Below, piece by piece: positions 7,181 to 13,690 of a stretch of 14,501 nt of DNA (position 1 is the stretch's first letter; every line of letters starts with the position of its first letter). This DNA is from an uncultured bacterium. Lineage in GTDB: Bacteria > Planctomycetota > Phycisphaerae > Phycisphaerales > SM1A02. Location: NCBI GenBank assembly GCA_903918555.1, contig CAIXEV010000114.1:1-14501 (forward strand), written 5' to 3'. The notes beneath the pieces are model-generated. The model did no database searches and was not told where the DNA came from. It saw only the letters and a list, made by a program, of their open reading frames with translations. A program made the position numbers and the translations under genes.

Positions 7181-8263
7181 TCAGATCTTCTTCTGGCTCT
7201 TGAGCGTGGCGCCGAGCATCTTGTAGAGGACGCGCGCGCCGACATTCGCGTTCCAGTCCTCGCCGTTCGGGCCGGGCGCGACCTCGACCAAGTCGAAGCC
7301 GACGATGCGGCGGCCGCTCTTCGCGAGCACCTCGAACAGGTGGGAGACCTCGGGGAACGAGAGCCCGCCGGGGACGGGCGTGCCTGTGTTCGGGCAGTGG
7401 TCCGGCGACAACCCGTCGATGTCGAAGGAGATGTAGACCTCCTTCGGCAGCGCCGCGACGATGTCCTTGCAGATCGCGCCCCACGGCGTTCCCGCGAACT
7501 GGCGGTCGCGGATCGCCTGGTCGTAGAAGACCTTCACGCGGCTCATCGAGTTCTCCGCGAACGCGCGCTCGCGTGCGCCGAAGTCGCGGATCCCGACCTG
7601 CACGAGCCTCGACACGCGCGGGATGCGCGTCATCACATTGTGGTAGATGCTCGCGTGCGAGAAGGTGAAGCCTTCGAACGCCTCGCGCAGGTCCATGTGC
7701 GCGTCGATCTGCAGCACGCCGAGGCCCTTGTGGCGCTTGGCGAGCTCCTCGATCAGCCCGAACGGGCTCGCGTGGTCGCCGCCCAAGAGCGCGGGAATCG
7801 CGCCGCGGTCGAGGATCGCGCGCGCCTCGTGCGCGACGAACTCGTTCACGCTCGCGCTCGCGGCGTTCACCGCGGCCAGCGCCTTCGCGTGCGCGCGGTT
7901 GCCGGGCTCCGCGCCGCCGGCCGCGATGATGGGCTCGGCGGCCTTGCGCGCCGACTTCGACAGCGCCGTGATCTTGCGCGAGATCGGCAGCATCGCGATG
8001 CCCGCCTTCCAGATCGCGCCGTACTGGAGATCCTCGAGATCGACCTGCTTGCTCGCCTCGAGCACGGCCTCGGGTCCGCGCGCCGTGCCGGGGCGGTAGC
8101 TCGTGGTCGCGTCGAACGGCACGGGGATCAAGACCACGCTCGCGTCGGCGGGAGCGGTCGCGAGGCCGAACAGGCCGTCGCCGGTGGCTGCGGCGTCCGG
8201 GTCGAAGCCTTCGTCGAGGTGCGGGGCGACGGCGGGGGAGGCGGAATGCTTGCGGGCGGGCAT
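7181..8263 (-). CDS. Agmatinase/arginase-family ureohydrolase
   Basis: 360 aa. The binuclear metal-site motifs are complete: GGDHA with H164, IDAHMD (D187, H189, D191) and SFDIDGLSPD (D281, D283), plus GTPVPGGLSF and the late E327 in DLVEVAP. Enzymes of this fold hydrolyse guanidino compounds to urea plus an amine. The sequence has the long insertions (about 95-140) of agmatinase-family proteins of uncertain substrate rather than the roughly 300-aa SpeB type, so agmatine, another guanidino acid or free guanidine remain possible. Probably cytoplasmic; no signal peptide, only a 30-residue polar N-terminal extension. No Shine-Dalgarno is present; TACATT lies six bases before ATG, suggesting a leaderless message. 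No polyamine genes are adjacent. Confidence 0.9.
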   Translation of the reverse strand: MPARKHSASPAVAPHLDEGFDPDAAATGDGLFGLATAPADASVVLIPVPFDATTSYRPGTARGPEAVLEASKQVDLEDLQYGAIWKAGIAMLPISRKITALSKSARKAAEPIIAAGGAEPGNRAHAKALAAVNAASASVNEFVAHEARAILDRGAIPALLGGDHASPFGLIEELAKRHKGLGVLQIDAHMDLREAFEGFTFSHASIYHNVMTRIPRVSRLVQVGIRDFGARERAFAENSMSRVKVFYDQAIRDRQFAGTPWGAICKDIVAALPKEVYISFDIDGLSPDHCPNTGTPVPGGLSFPEVSHLFEVLAKSGRRIVGFDLVEVAPGPNGEDWNANVGARVLYKMLGATLKSQKKI

Positions 8264-8269
8264 CGCGGC

Positions 8270-8275
8270 AATGTA
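8270..8275 (-). promoter_or_regulatory. Putative -10 box of a leaderless promoter for the ureohydrolase gene
   Basis: Minus strand TACATT, then GCCGCG, then ATG at 8263. This is the third case in the window of TACAYT exactly six bases before a start codon that lacks a Shine-Dalgarno. No convincing -35. Confidence 0.45.
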
Positions 8276-8379
8276 GACGCTGCAGCCGCCGCTGGGATTT
8301 GGTCGATTCTCAGGCGCGCGGTGAGACGGATTCCCGCCATCCGCGCATCCGCCGCCTCGACCCGCGTGCTTTCAGCCGG

Positions 8380-8435
8380 AACTTCCATCGCCGAACTTCC
8401 ATCGCCGAACCTCCATCGCCAAATCTCCATGAAGA
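8380..8435 (+). repeat. 14-bp tandem repeat, three copies plus a degenerate fourth over a start codon
   Basis: Units are aacttccatcgccg (8380-8393), identical (8394-8407), aacctccatcgcca (8408-8421), and a diverged aatctccatgaaga (8422-8435) that contains the ATG (8429) of the next gene. The array lies in the 165-bp divergent region and leaves no room for a normal Shine-Dalgarno. Confidence 0.85.
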
Positions 8436-10219
8436 CCCACACCCGACTCTCCGCGCTCCTCCTCTCCGGCCTCGTCGCGACGGTGCTCGGTGTTCCCGTG
8501 TTTGTCGCCACCGCGCCGGTCCTCGCGCGGGCCGAACTCGCGGCGGCGACCGAAGTCGCGGTCGACGCGCCGATCACGGCCGTCACGCTCTACCGAGGTC
8601 GCGCGATGGTGACGCGCACCGGCGTGCTGCCCGACGGACAGGGCAGCTTCGAGGTGCGGATCAGCGGGCTTCCGGCCTCGATCGAGTCGGGCTCGCTTTC
8701 CGCGCGCGTGACCGGCGCCAAGGTGCTCGATGTCCGCTACAGCGAGACGCTCCTCGAGACCGACGCCGCGACGAGCACCGACCTACGCGGCGCCACCAAG
8801 GCGCTCGAGGAAGCGCGCCGCACCGCGGCGAAGCAGGAGATGCAGTCGCGCATGATCAACGAGCAGAGCGACCTCCTCAACGCGATCTCCGCGAAGACCG
8901 CTGCCGAGGTCGGCAAGGACTTCGGCTCGAAGAACCTCGATCCGGCGGCGCTCTCGGCGCAGATCAAGTTCCTCTCGCAGTCGCGCGAGGAGATCATCAC
9001 CCAGCGCCTCGCGCTCGACACCGCGCGCGCCGCGACCAACGACCAGATCAAGTCGCTCGAGGCGAAGATCCGCGCGCTCGGCGGCCGCACCAAGACCGCG
9101 CGCGAGGCGATCGTCACCGTCGGCAAGTCGCAGGCGGGAACCGCGACGCTCGCGCTCAACTACCTCGTCGCCGACGCTGCGTGGGCGCCGCGCTACGCGG
9201 TGCGCGCGACCGACGCCGGCGACGACGCGCTCGACCTCGTGACGATCGAGCTGAACGCCGAGATCTCGCAGCGCACGGGCGAGGAATGGAAGGACATCGC
9301 GCTCACGCTCTCGACCGCGGAGCCCGGCCGGCGCCCGGCGCCGCCCGAAGTGAAGCCCGAGTTCCTCGCCGTCGCGGAGCCTGTCGTCGCGGGCGAGACG
9401 GTCCGCGCGTCGGCCCGCCGACCGAGCAGCCCGGGCGGCGGAGGCTACGGCGGCATCGGAACGGGCGGCATCATCGGGGACCCCGGCACGGATCCAGGCA
9501 GCATCAACACGGGGAGGATGTACGACCTCGCGTACGCCGACGCCGAGGCCGTCGGCGGCGCGATCGTGAACTACACGATCCCGCGCAAGGTGACGATCCC
9601 GACCGACGATTCGCGCACGCGCTCGCAGCGCGTCGCGTCGTTCGACTTGAAGCCCGAGTTCACGCATGTCGTGCATCCGATCGCGGATCCGACCGTGTAC
9701 CTGCGCGCGAAGGCGCGCAACACGACCGGCACGCAGCTCGTCGCAGGCGAGGCGCGGCTCTTCGTCGGCGACGATTCGGTCGGCATGGCCGACTTCCCCG
9801 AGGTCGCGCCCGGCGGCGAACTGACGCTCTGGCTCGGCGGCGACGCGCGCTACGAGGCGCGCCGCATGCTCGTCGAGAAGGACGCGCGCGAGCAGGGCGT
9901 GTTCGGCAAGGACGATGTCACCGCGTGGAAGTGGCGCATCGACATCACTTCGGGCGCGAAGGGCTCGACGCAGCTCGAGGTCATCGACCGCGTGCCCGTC
10001 TCGCGCGACGAGAAGATCAAGATCGAGCTGAAGGATCTGTCGACGCCGCTCTCGACCGACGCGAAGTACCTCGCCGACGACCGCCCGCGCGGCATCTTGC
10101 GCTGGTCGTTCGCGATGCCGGGAATCGGCAAGGACGGCAAGCCCTCGACCAAGAGCATCTCGTGGACCGTGCGCCAGTCCGTTCCCGCGGGAATGCGCAT
10201 CGTCCCCGCGGCCGAGTGA
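8429..10219 (+). CDS. Exported DUF4139-domain (mucoidy inhibitor A-like) protein
   Basis: 596 aa. Start at 8429: residues 1-35 form a signal peptide ending near ARA; the frame is open far upstream but only as a shadow of the opposite gene. Residues 48-110 (ITAVTLYRGRAMVTRTG onward) match the N-terminal DUF4140 region; about 118-215 is predicted coiled coil (EEARRTAAKQEMQS and similar); from about 240 comes DUF4139, with YLVADAAWAPRYAVRA and NAEISQRTGEEWKDIALTLSTAEP. A Gly-rich linker (about 333-360) interrupts it before the second half, which keeps TIPRKVTIPTD and a late beta-rich section. Family members are about 500-600 aa and poorly understood; the name comes from a mucoidy phenotype and no enzymatic activity is established. 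Probably periplasmic or surface-associated. A hairpin terminator follows. Confidence 0.85.
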   Translation: MKTHTRLSALLLSGLVATVLGVPVFVATAPVLARAELAAATEVAVDAPITAVTLYRGRAMVTRTGVLPDGQGSFEVRISGLPASIESGSLSARVTGAKVLDVRYSETLLETDAATSTDLRGATKALEEARRTAAKQEMQSRMINEQSDLLNAISAKTAAEVGKDFGSKNLDPAALSAQIKFLSQSREEIITQRLALDTARAATNDQIKSLEAKIRALGGRTKTAREAIVTVGKSQAGTATLALNYLVADAAWAPRYAVRATDAGDDALDLVTIELNAEISQRTGEEWKDIALTLSTAEPGRRPAPPEVKPEFLAVAEPVVAGETVRASARRPSSPGGGGYGGIGTGGIIGDPGTDPGSINTGRMYDLAYADAEAVGGAIVNYTIPRKVTIPTDDSRTRSQRVASFDLKPEFTHVVHPIADPTVYLRAKARNTTGTQLVAGEARLFVGDDSVGMADFPEVAPGGELTLWLGGDARYEARRMLVEKDAREQGVFGKDDVTAWKWRIDITSGAKGSTQLEVIDRVPVSRDEKIKIELKDLSTPLSTDAKYLADDRPRGILRWSFAMPGIGKDGKPSTKSISWTVRQSVPAGMRIVPAAE

Positions 10220-10238
10220 CGGCCCCGCGAAATTTTCC

Positions 10239-10274
10239 AAAGCGCCCCGCGGGCTCTTCTCGCGCGGGCGCTTT
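10239..10274 (+). terminator. Intrinsic-terminator-like hairpin after the DUF4139 gene
   Basis: AAAGCGCCC (10239-10247) pairs with GGGCGCTTT (10266-10274) over nine bases, extendable by a bulge plus three more pairs, with an A-run before and a short T-run closing the stem. The U-tract is brief, so efficiency is uncertain. It separates the DUF4139 gene from the oxidoreductase gene. Confidence 0.6.
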
Positions 10275-10278
10275 GTGG

Positions 10279-10284
10279 TTGAAT
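10279..10284 (+). promoter_or_regulatory. Weak -10-like box before the oxidoreductase gene
   Basis: TTGAAT lies seven bases before ATG 10292 and just after the hairpin. It resembles the leaderless arrangement of three other genes here, and it favours 10292 over the in-frame ATG at 10283, which would overlap the box. Confidence 0.25.
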
Positions 10285-10291
10285 GTCGCGC

Positions 10292-11731
10292 ATGTCCACC
10301 GATCCGAACCTGACGCGCCGTCGTTTCGTCTTCACCGCGCTCGCGACACCGGTCGCCGCTGGCCTCGCCTCGCAGATCGCCGCGGGCGCTGCGCCTGCGT
10401 TCCTCCGCGGAGGGCTCAACCAGAACTCGAAGCTGCGCGTCCTCAAGGTCGGCGTCGGCGGCATGGGCAACGCCGACCTCTCGCAGGTCGCGTCGCACAA
10501 GATGGTCGACATCGTCGGCCTCTGCGACATCAGCCAGATCCAGCTCGACGGCTGGACCAAGGACTCGAAGGACGACAAGGGCAACACGAAGCCCGCGCGA
10601 TTCCCGGGCGTCGCGACCTTCCGCGACTGGCGCGAGGCCTACGCGAAGCTCGACAAGAACTTCGACGCGGTCGTCTGCTCGACCGCCGATCACATGCACG
10701 CGCCGATCTCGATGGCGGCCATGAACCTCGGCAAGCATGTCTACTGCCAGAAGCCGCTCGCGCAGGGCGCGTGGGAGAACCGCGCGCTGGCGCAGGCCGC
10801 GGCGCGCATGCCGAATGTCGTCACGCAGATGGGCACGCAGCGCATCGCCACCAAGTGGCGCCAGTGGGGCGGACAGCTCCTGCGCGAGCAGGTCGTCGGC
10901 CCGATCAGGGAGATCTATGCGTGGACGAACCGTCCCGCGGGCTGGTGGCCGCAGGGCAATCCGCGTCCTGAAGGCGCGGACCCGATCCCCGAGGGCCTGT
11001 CGTGGGACCTCTTCCTCGGCACCTCGGCCGAGCGGCCGTACAAGGACGGCTACACGCCGTTCGCGTGGCGCGGCACGATCGACTGGGGCACCGGCGCGTT
11101 CGGCGACATGGGCTGCCACATGCTCGATGTGCCGTTCTACGAGCTCGACCTCGGTTCGCCGGTGTCGGCGATCTGCCATCCGGTCAAGCCGTCGAGCGAC
11201 CAGTTCCCCGAGAGCGAGTCGGTGGTGATGAAGTACGCGCCGTGCTCGATGACCTCGAAGGACGGCCTCACGCTGAAGTGGTTCGACGGCGGCCAGTTCC
11301 CCGACTTCAAGTCGATCGGCCTGCCCGAGGGCTGGGAAGGCGGCGAGCAGGGCAAGAATGTCGTGCGCGGCGACGGCGGCGTGATCCTCGTCGGCGAGAA
11401 GGGCACGATGTGGTTCCCGATCGAAGGCGCGTGGAGCCGCGTGTTCCACGACGGCAAGCCCGTCGAGCTCAAGCCGGTCGAGTATCCGCAGACCAACCAC
11501 TGGCACAACTGGGTCGACGCGTGCCTCAACGGCAAGAAGGACGCGTGCGTGTCGCGCTTCGAGAAGGGCGGCCGCATGTGCGAGAGCCTCTCGATCGGCG
11601 CGATGAGCGCGCTCGAGCCCGGAAAGGTGCTCGAGTACGACGCCGCGAAGTGCGTCTTCAAGAACAGCGCCGTCGCCAGCGCCGCGCTGCGCCGCACCTA
11701 CCGCAAGGGCTGGGAAGTCGCGGGTCTCTGA
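10292..11731 (+). CDS. TAT-exported Gfo/Idh/MocA-family NAD(P)-dependent oxidoreductase
   Basis: 479 aa from 10292; ATG 10283 in frame would add three residues. The N-terminus has a twin-arginine signal, LTRRRFVFTALATPVAAG (RRR 9-11), so the folded, cofactor-loaded protein is probably moved to the periplasm. The Rossmann fold shows GVGGMG (54-59) and CDIS. At the family's usual (C)EKP site the sequence is YCQKPL (152-155), a Gln variant that is common, to my knowledge, in planctomycetal paralogues. GYTPFAWRGTIDWGTGAFGDMGCHMLDV and the C-terminal beta-sheet domain match exported Gfo/Idh/MocA proteins. Such proteins oxidise or epimerise sugars or inositols; the substrate cannot be read here. 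It is followed 68 bp later by the GYF_2-TM2 gene, with no visible link in function. Confidence 0.92.
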   Translation: MSTDPNLTRRRFVFTALATPVAAGLASQIAAGAAPAFLRGGLNQNSKLRVLKVGVGGMGNADLSQVASHKMVDIVGLCDISQIQLDGWTKDSKDDKGNTKPARFPGVATFRDWREAYAKLDKNFDAVVCSTADHMHAPISMAAMNLGKHVYCQKPLAQGAWENRALAQAAARMPNVVTQMGTQRIATKWRQWGGQLLREQVVGPIREIYAWTNRPAGWWPQGNPRPEGADPIPEGLSWDLFLGTSAERPYKDGYTPFAWRGTIDWGTGAFGDMGCHMLDVPFYELDLGSPVSAICHPVKPSSDQFPESESVVMKYAPCSMTSKDGLTLKWFDGGQFPDFKSIGLPEGWEGGEQGKNVVRGDGGVILVGEKGTMWFPIEGAWSRVFHDGKPVELKPVEYPQTNHWHNWVDACLNGKKDACVSRFEKGGRMCESLSIGAMSALEPGKVLEYDAAKCVFKNSAVASAALRRTYRKGWEVAGL

Positions 11732-11799
11732 GCGGGATTCACGCGCGTTTCGCAACGCCGCCTGAAATCGCGCGGGGTTCGATTCGGAAGCACGGCGCC

Positions 11800-12297
11800 A
11801 TGAAGCGATACTGGCTCTCGGTCGGCGACGGACAGACCTACGGCCCCTACACCGTGGAGGAACTCCGCGCCATGTCGGCGCAGGGGCGGCTCAACGGCAG
11901 CTCGATGGTGTGCGAGGAGGGCGCGCAGCAGTGGACTGCTGCGAGCGCCGTGCTCTTCGCCGGAGAGGGCGCGCCGCCGCCTCCGCCGCCGAACGCGCCG
12001 CCCGTGCAGCCTCCGCCGTTCGCGCAGGCCGCGTACCCATCTGGATCGATGGCCGCGCAGAACCCAAACGCCAAGAGCAGGATCGCGGCAGGGCTCTTCG
12101 GCATCCTGCTCGGTTCGCTTGGTGTCCACAATTTCTACCTTGGCTACATCGGCAAGGGAGTCGCGCAGCTGCTGATCACGGTGCTCTCATGCGGCTGGCT
12201 CTGGATCGTGTCGTGGATCTGGGGCCTCATCGAAGGCATCATGATCCTGAGCGGTTCCACGAAGACAGACGCCAACGGCGTGCCGTTGCGCGACTGA
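11800..12297 (+). CDS. GYF_2-TM2 domain membrane protein
   Basis: 165 aa. Residues 1-50 are a GYF_2 domain (YWLSVGDGQTYGPYTVEELR, then GRLNGSSMVCEEGAQQW). A Pro-rich linker follows (59-79, with a run of six Pro). Residues 92-150 are a TM2 domain: KSRIAAGLFGILLGSLGVHNFYLG is the classic first half, with GVAQLLITVLSCGWLWIVSWIWGLIEG as the second membrane segment. GYF_2 is thought to bind peptides; here it would face the cytoplasm, tethered by two membrane helices. A weak GGAAG lies nine bases before ATG. Its N-terminal domain is a close paralogue of that in the dispanin-like protein at 12885, which carries a different membrane module. Function unknown. Confidence 0.88.
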   Translation: MKRYWLSVGDGQTYGPYTVEELRAMSAQGRLNGSSMVCEEGAQQWTAASAVLFAGEGAPPPPPPNAPPVQPPPFAQAAYPSGSMAAQNPNAKSRIAAGLFGILLGSLGVHNFYLGYIGKGVAQLLITVLSCGWLWIVSWIWGLIEGIMILSGSTKTDANGVPLRD

Positions 12298-12314
12298 GGT
12301 CGGCTGAGATCGCC

Positions 12315-12392
12315 GCGGCCGAAAATTCGGCCGAGAGTTTCAGCGGCCAAAGATCCGGCCGAGAGTTTTAGCGGCCGAAGATCCGGCCGAGA
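12315..12392. repeat. 28-bp tandem repeat, about 2.8 copies, running from the zinc-ribbon gene's 3' end into the gap
   Basis: Plus-strand units: 12365-12392, 12337-12364 (differs at a few bases) and a partial, diverged 12315-12336. Each has the palindromic cggcc(g/a) on both sides of an AAGATC-like core and ends ccgaga. The first unit encodes the last residues and stop of the zinc-ribbon protein; the others are noncoding copies of it. Confidence 0.85.
12316..12333. terminator. Possible bidirectional terminator hairpin between convergent genes
   Basis: CGGCCGA and TCGGCCG pair over 7 bp around a 4-base AAAT loop, followed by GAGAGTTT on plus. It lies between the stops of the GYF_2-TM2 gene and the zinc-ribbon gene. 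The other repeat units carry similar CGGCCG stems, so several weak hairpins may act together. Confidence 0.45.
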
Positions 12393-12685
12393 ACGCCGCC
12401 CGACGCCTTCTCATGCTTGATGAGGATGTCGAGCTCGCCCTTGTCGAAGTAGATGCCGCCGCAGGCGGTGCACTCGTCGATCACCACGGTCTCGAAGAGC
12501 TTCTCGGCCATCTTGCCGCCGCACTTCGGGCAGCACATCCAGTGCGCGGCCTTCTGCGAGCCGGCGGCGGCCTGCTGACGCTTGGCGTCAAGATCGGCGC
12601 GCATCTTGGCGAGCGCCTCCTGCTCCTGCTTCTTGAAGGCGGCGTCTTCGTGGCTGTATCCAGAGGGTTCGGTGGTTCCGGTCAT
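12368..12685 (-). CDS. Small zinc-ribbon protein (zf-TFIIB type)
   Basis: 105 aa. Residues 15-45 are a charged helix, probably coiled coil (KKQEQEALAKMRADLDAKRQQ). The C-terminal half is a zinc ribbon: CPKCGGKM (C52, C55) and ECTACGGIYFDKGELD (C72, C75), with the DxGEL pattern of the Pfam zf-TFIIB family. The family binds one zinc through four Cys; its role is unknown, despite the name. The last residues, GGVLGRIFGR, are encoded in the first unit of a 28-bp tandem repeat that continues past the stop. No Shine-Dalgarno; a TATCCT box lies about 34 bases upstream (12724-12719, minus). It is divergent from the dispanin-Ubl operon, with 199 bp between. Confidence 0.85.
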   Translation of the reverse strand: MTGTTEPSGYSHEDAAFKKQEQEALAKMRADLDAKRQQAAAGSQKAAHWMCCPKCGGKMAEKLFETVVIDECTACGGIYFDKGELDILIKHEKASGGVLGRIFGR

Positions 12686-12781
12686 TGTGCAGGTTCCGCG
12701 GGATTTGCGTGAGTCGGAGAGGATAGCAGGGCTGGAGACGCCCGGTGTCCGCGCGTTCCTGCGCGGAAACGAGCGAAGGCC

Positions 12782-12809
12782 TTGGAACTGCAGCGAAACT
12801 GGGTAGGAT
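12782..12809 (+). promoter_or_regulatory. Putative sigma70-type promoter of the dispanin-Ubl-JAB-E1 operon
   Basis: TTGGAA (12782-12787) and TAGGAT (12804-12809) are 16 bases apart, each matching four of six consensus bases. Transcription would start near 12816 and leave a leader of about 70 bases. It is the best promoter-like pair in the gap, but short motifs arise by chance. Confidence 0.35.
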
Positions 12810-12870
12810 TTGACGCATTCGGGCGGGTCGGCCTCCGCGTTGGAGCCTGCGCGTCTCGCGGATCGGCGTT

Positions 12871-12874
12871 GAGG
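12871..12874 (+). promoter_or_regulatory. Short Shine-Dalgarno GAGG before the GYF_2-dispanin start
   Basis: GAGG sits ten bases before ATG 12885. It favours this ATG over an in-frame TTG at 12876, which lies too close to the same site. Confidence 0.4.
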
Positions 12875-12884
12875 ATTGCTCCCG

Positions 12885-13361
12885 ATGAAGTACTGGCTCT
12901 CAAACGGTGACGGACAGGTCTACGGCCCGTACACCGTCGGGGAACTGCGCGGCTTCGTGGGCGATGGGCGAGTGACGGGCTCGTCGCAGCTCTGCCAGGA
13001 GGGGACCAACGACTGGGTCTCCGCCACCGCGATGCTGGGCGTCGGGCTTGCAGGCGTTCCGCCGACCGCGCCGACGGCGGTATCCCCGTCGGGCTTCCCA
13101 TCCGGCGCGTCCGAGTTCTGGCAGCCCGTGGGCATCGTGCTGCCGATCCTCTCGATCCTCCTCTGCTGCCTGCCCGCGGGGATCGTCTCGCTCGTCTACG
13201 CGACGAACGCCAACACCAAGGCGGCCGCAGGCAACATGAGCGGCGCCGAGGCCGACAAGAAGTCGAGCGCATTGTGGCTGCGGATCTCGGTGCTGCCCAC
13301 GATCGGTGTCATCATCGTCTATCTCATCATCGCGCTCGTCGGCGCATTCACGAACTGGTGA
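12885..13361 (+). CDS. GYF_2-dispanin (CD225) membrane protein heading the Ubl operon
   Basis: 158 aa from ATG 12885. Residues 1-50 are a GYF_2 domain nearly identical in layout to that at 11800 (YWLSNGDGQVYGPYTVGELR, then GRVTGSSQLCQEGTNDW). Residues 52-78 are a Gly/Pro/Ala-rich linker. Residues 80-156 resemble CD225/dispanin: LPILSILLCCLPAGIVSLVYA (membrane-associated, with the paired Cys 94-95), then NANTKAAAGNMSGAEADKKSS and a second membrane helix ISVLPTIGVIIVYLIIALVG. In bacteria this domain pair is widespread and of unknown function; eukaryotic dispanins include the IFITM proteins that alter membranes. Its stop is 14 bp before the Ubl start, so it is probably in the same operon and may be its membrane anchor or target. 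That role is inference. Confidence 0.88.
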   Translation: MKYWLSNGDGQVYGPYTVGELRGFVGDGRVTGSSQLCQEGTNDWVSATAMLGVGLAGVPPTAPTAVSPSGFPSGASEFWQPVGIVLPILSILLCCLPAGIVSLVYATNANTKAAAGNMSGAEADKKSSALWLRISVLPTIGVIIVYLIIALVGAFTNW

Positions 13362-13363
13362 GC

Positions 13364-13369
13364 AAGGAG
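13364..13369 (+). promoter_or_regulatory. Shine-Dalgarno AAGGAG of the Ubl gene
   Basis: AAGGAG lies six bases before ATG 13376, immediately after the stop of the dispanin gene. It fixes the 104-residue start over an in-frame ATG at 13274 that would lie inside the upstream gene. Confidence 0.75.
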
Positions 13370-13375
13370 TCGCGC

Positions 13376-13690
13376 ATGGCAGACCTGAATGTCGAGATCT
13401 GGGACGCAACTGGAAACAAGCGGACGCCCGCGACGCTCCCCGACGACGCGCCCGTCTCGAAGATCATCTATGTCCTCGTCGAGCGCATGACGCTGCCGAC
13501 CGTCGGCCCCGACGGCATGCCGCTTGCGTACAAGTTCCATCACAAGAACAGCGGGCGCCAGCTCTCCGACTCGGAGACGCTGGGCGCGGCGGGCGTGCGC
13601 GAGAACGACATCCTGCGGCTCCAGCCCGAGATCACGGCGGGCGGCGCTCGCCACGGAGCCGGCGCGCATGCCGCTTCGCGTGGCCATTGA
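13376..13690 (+). CDS. Ubiquitin-like beta-grasp protein (EsaB/YukD-like)
   Basis: 104 aa. The pattern fits a beta-grasp Ubl: strand LNVEIWDATG, strand KRTPATLPD, helix APVSKIIYVLVERM, strand LAYKFHHKNSGRQL, then SETLGAAGVRENDILRLQPE, which has the ubiquitin-like spacing of the last turn and strand. A Gly-Gly follows the final strand (ITAGG, G89-G90), then 14 further residues (ARHGAGAHAASRGH). In conjugated Ubls the Gly-Gly must be exposed, so this form would need cutting. The next gene is a JAB protease and the one after an E1-like enzyme, which supports a conjugation role rather than type VII secretion, where related YukD proteins also occur. The gene overlaps the JAB start by 23 bp. No E2 gene is in the window. 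Confidence 0.82.
   Translation: MADLNVEIWDATGNKRTPATLPDDAPVSKIIYVLVERMTLPTVGPDGMPLAYKFHHKNSGRQLSDSETLGAAGVRENDILRLQPEITAGGARHGAGAHAASRGH

Larger units (their letters stand above)
12686..12884. other. Divergent promoter region upstream of the Ubl operon
   Basis: 199 bp without a supported gene. Contents: a possible -10 for the minus-strand zinc-ribbon gene (TATCCT), a perfect 7-bp hairpin TCCGCGC/GCGCGGA (12748-12767, 6-base loop) and the -35/-10 pair described separately. The hairpin is upstream of the pair and could be an operator. Confidence 0.4.

Noticed and set aside
7340..8428. Upstream extension of the DUF4139 frame across the ureohydrolase gene
   Set aside because: The extension is a shadow of the opposite gene. 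A signal peptide starts at the ATG at 8429.
8380..8435. The 14-bp array as a CRISPR
   Set aside because: Units abut without spacers, are too short and few, and no cas genes are present.
8783..11755. Very long minus-strand open frame opposite the DUF4139 and oxidoreductase genes
   Set aside because: It crosses two unrelated real genes and the hairpin between them, with Arg/Asp/Ala-biased sequence typical of a GC-rich shadow frame.
12315..12392. The 28-bp array as a CRISPR
   Set aside because: The unit size is CRISPR-like, but copies abut without spacers and one lies in a coding end.
12748..12767. The 7-bp hairpin upstream of the Ubl operon as a terminator
   Set aside because: No U-run follows and no gene ends nearby on either strand; it is at most an operator-like site.
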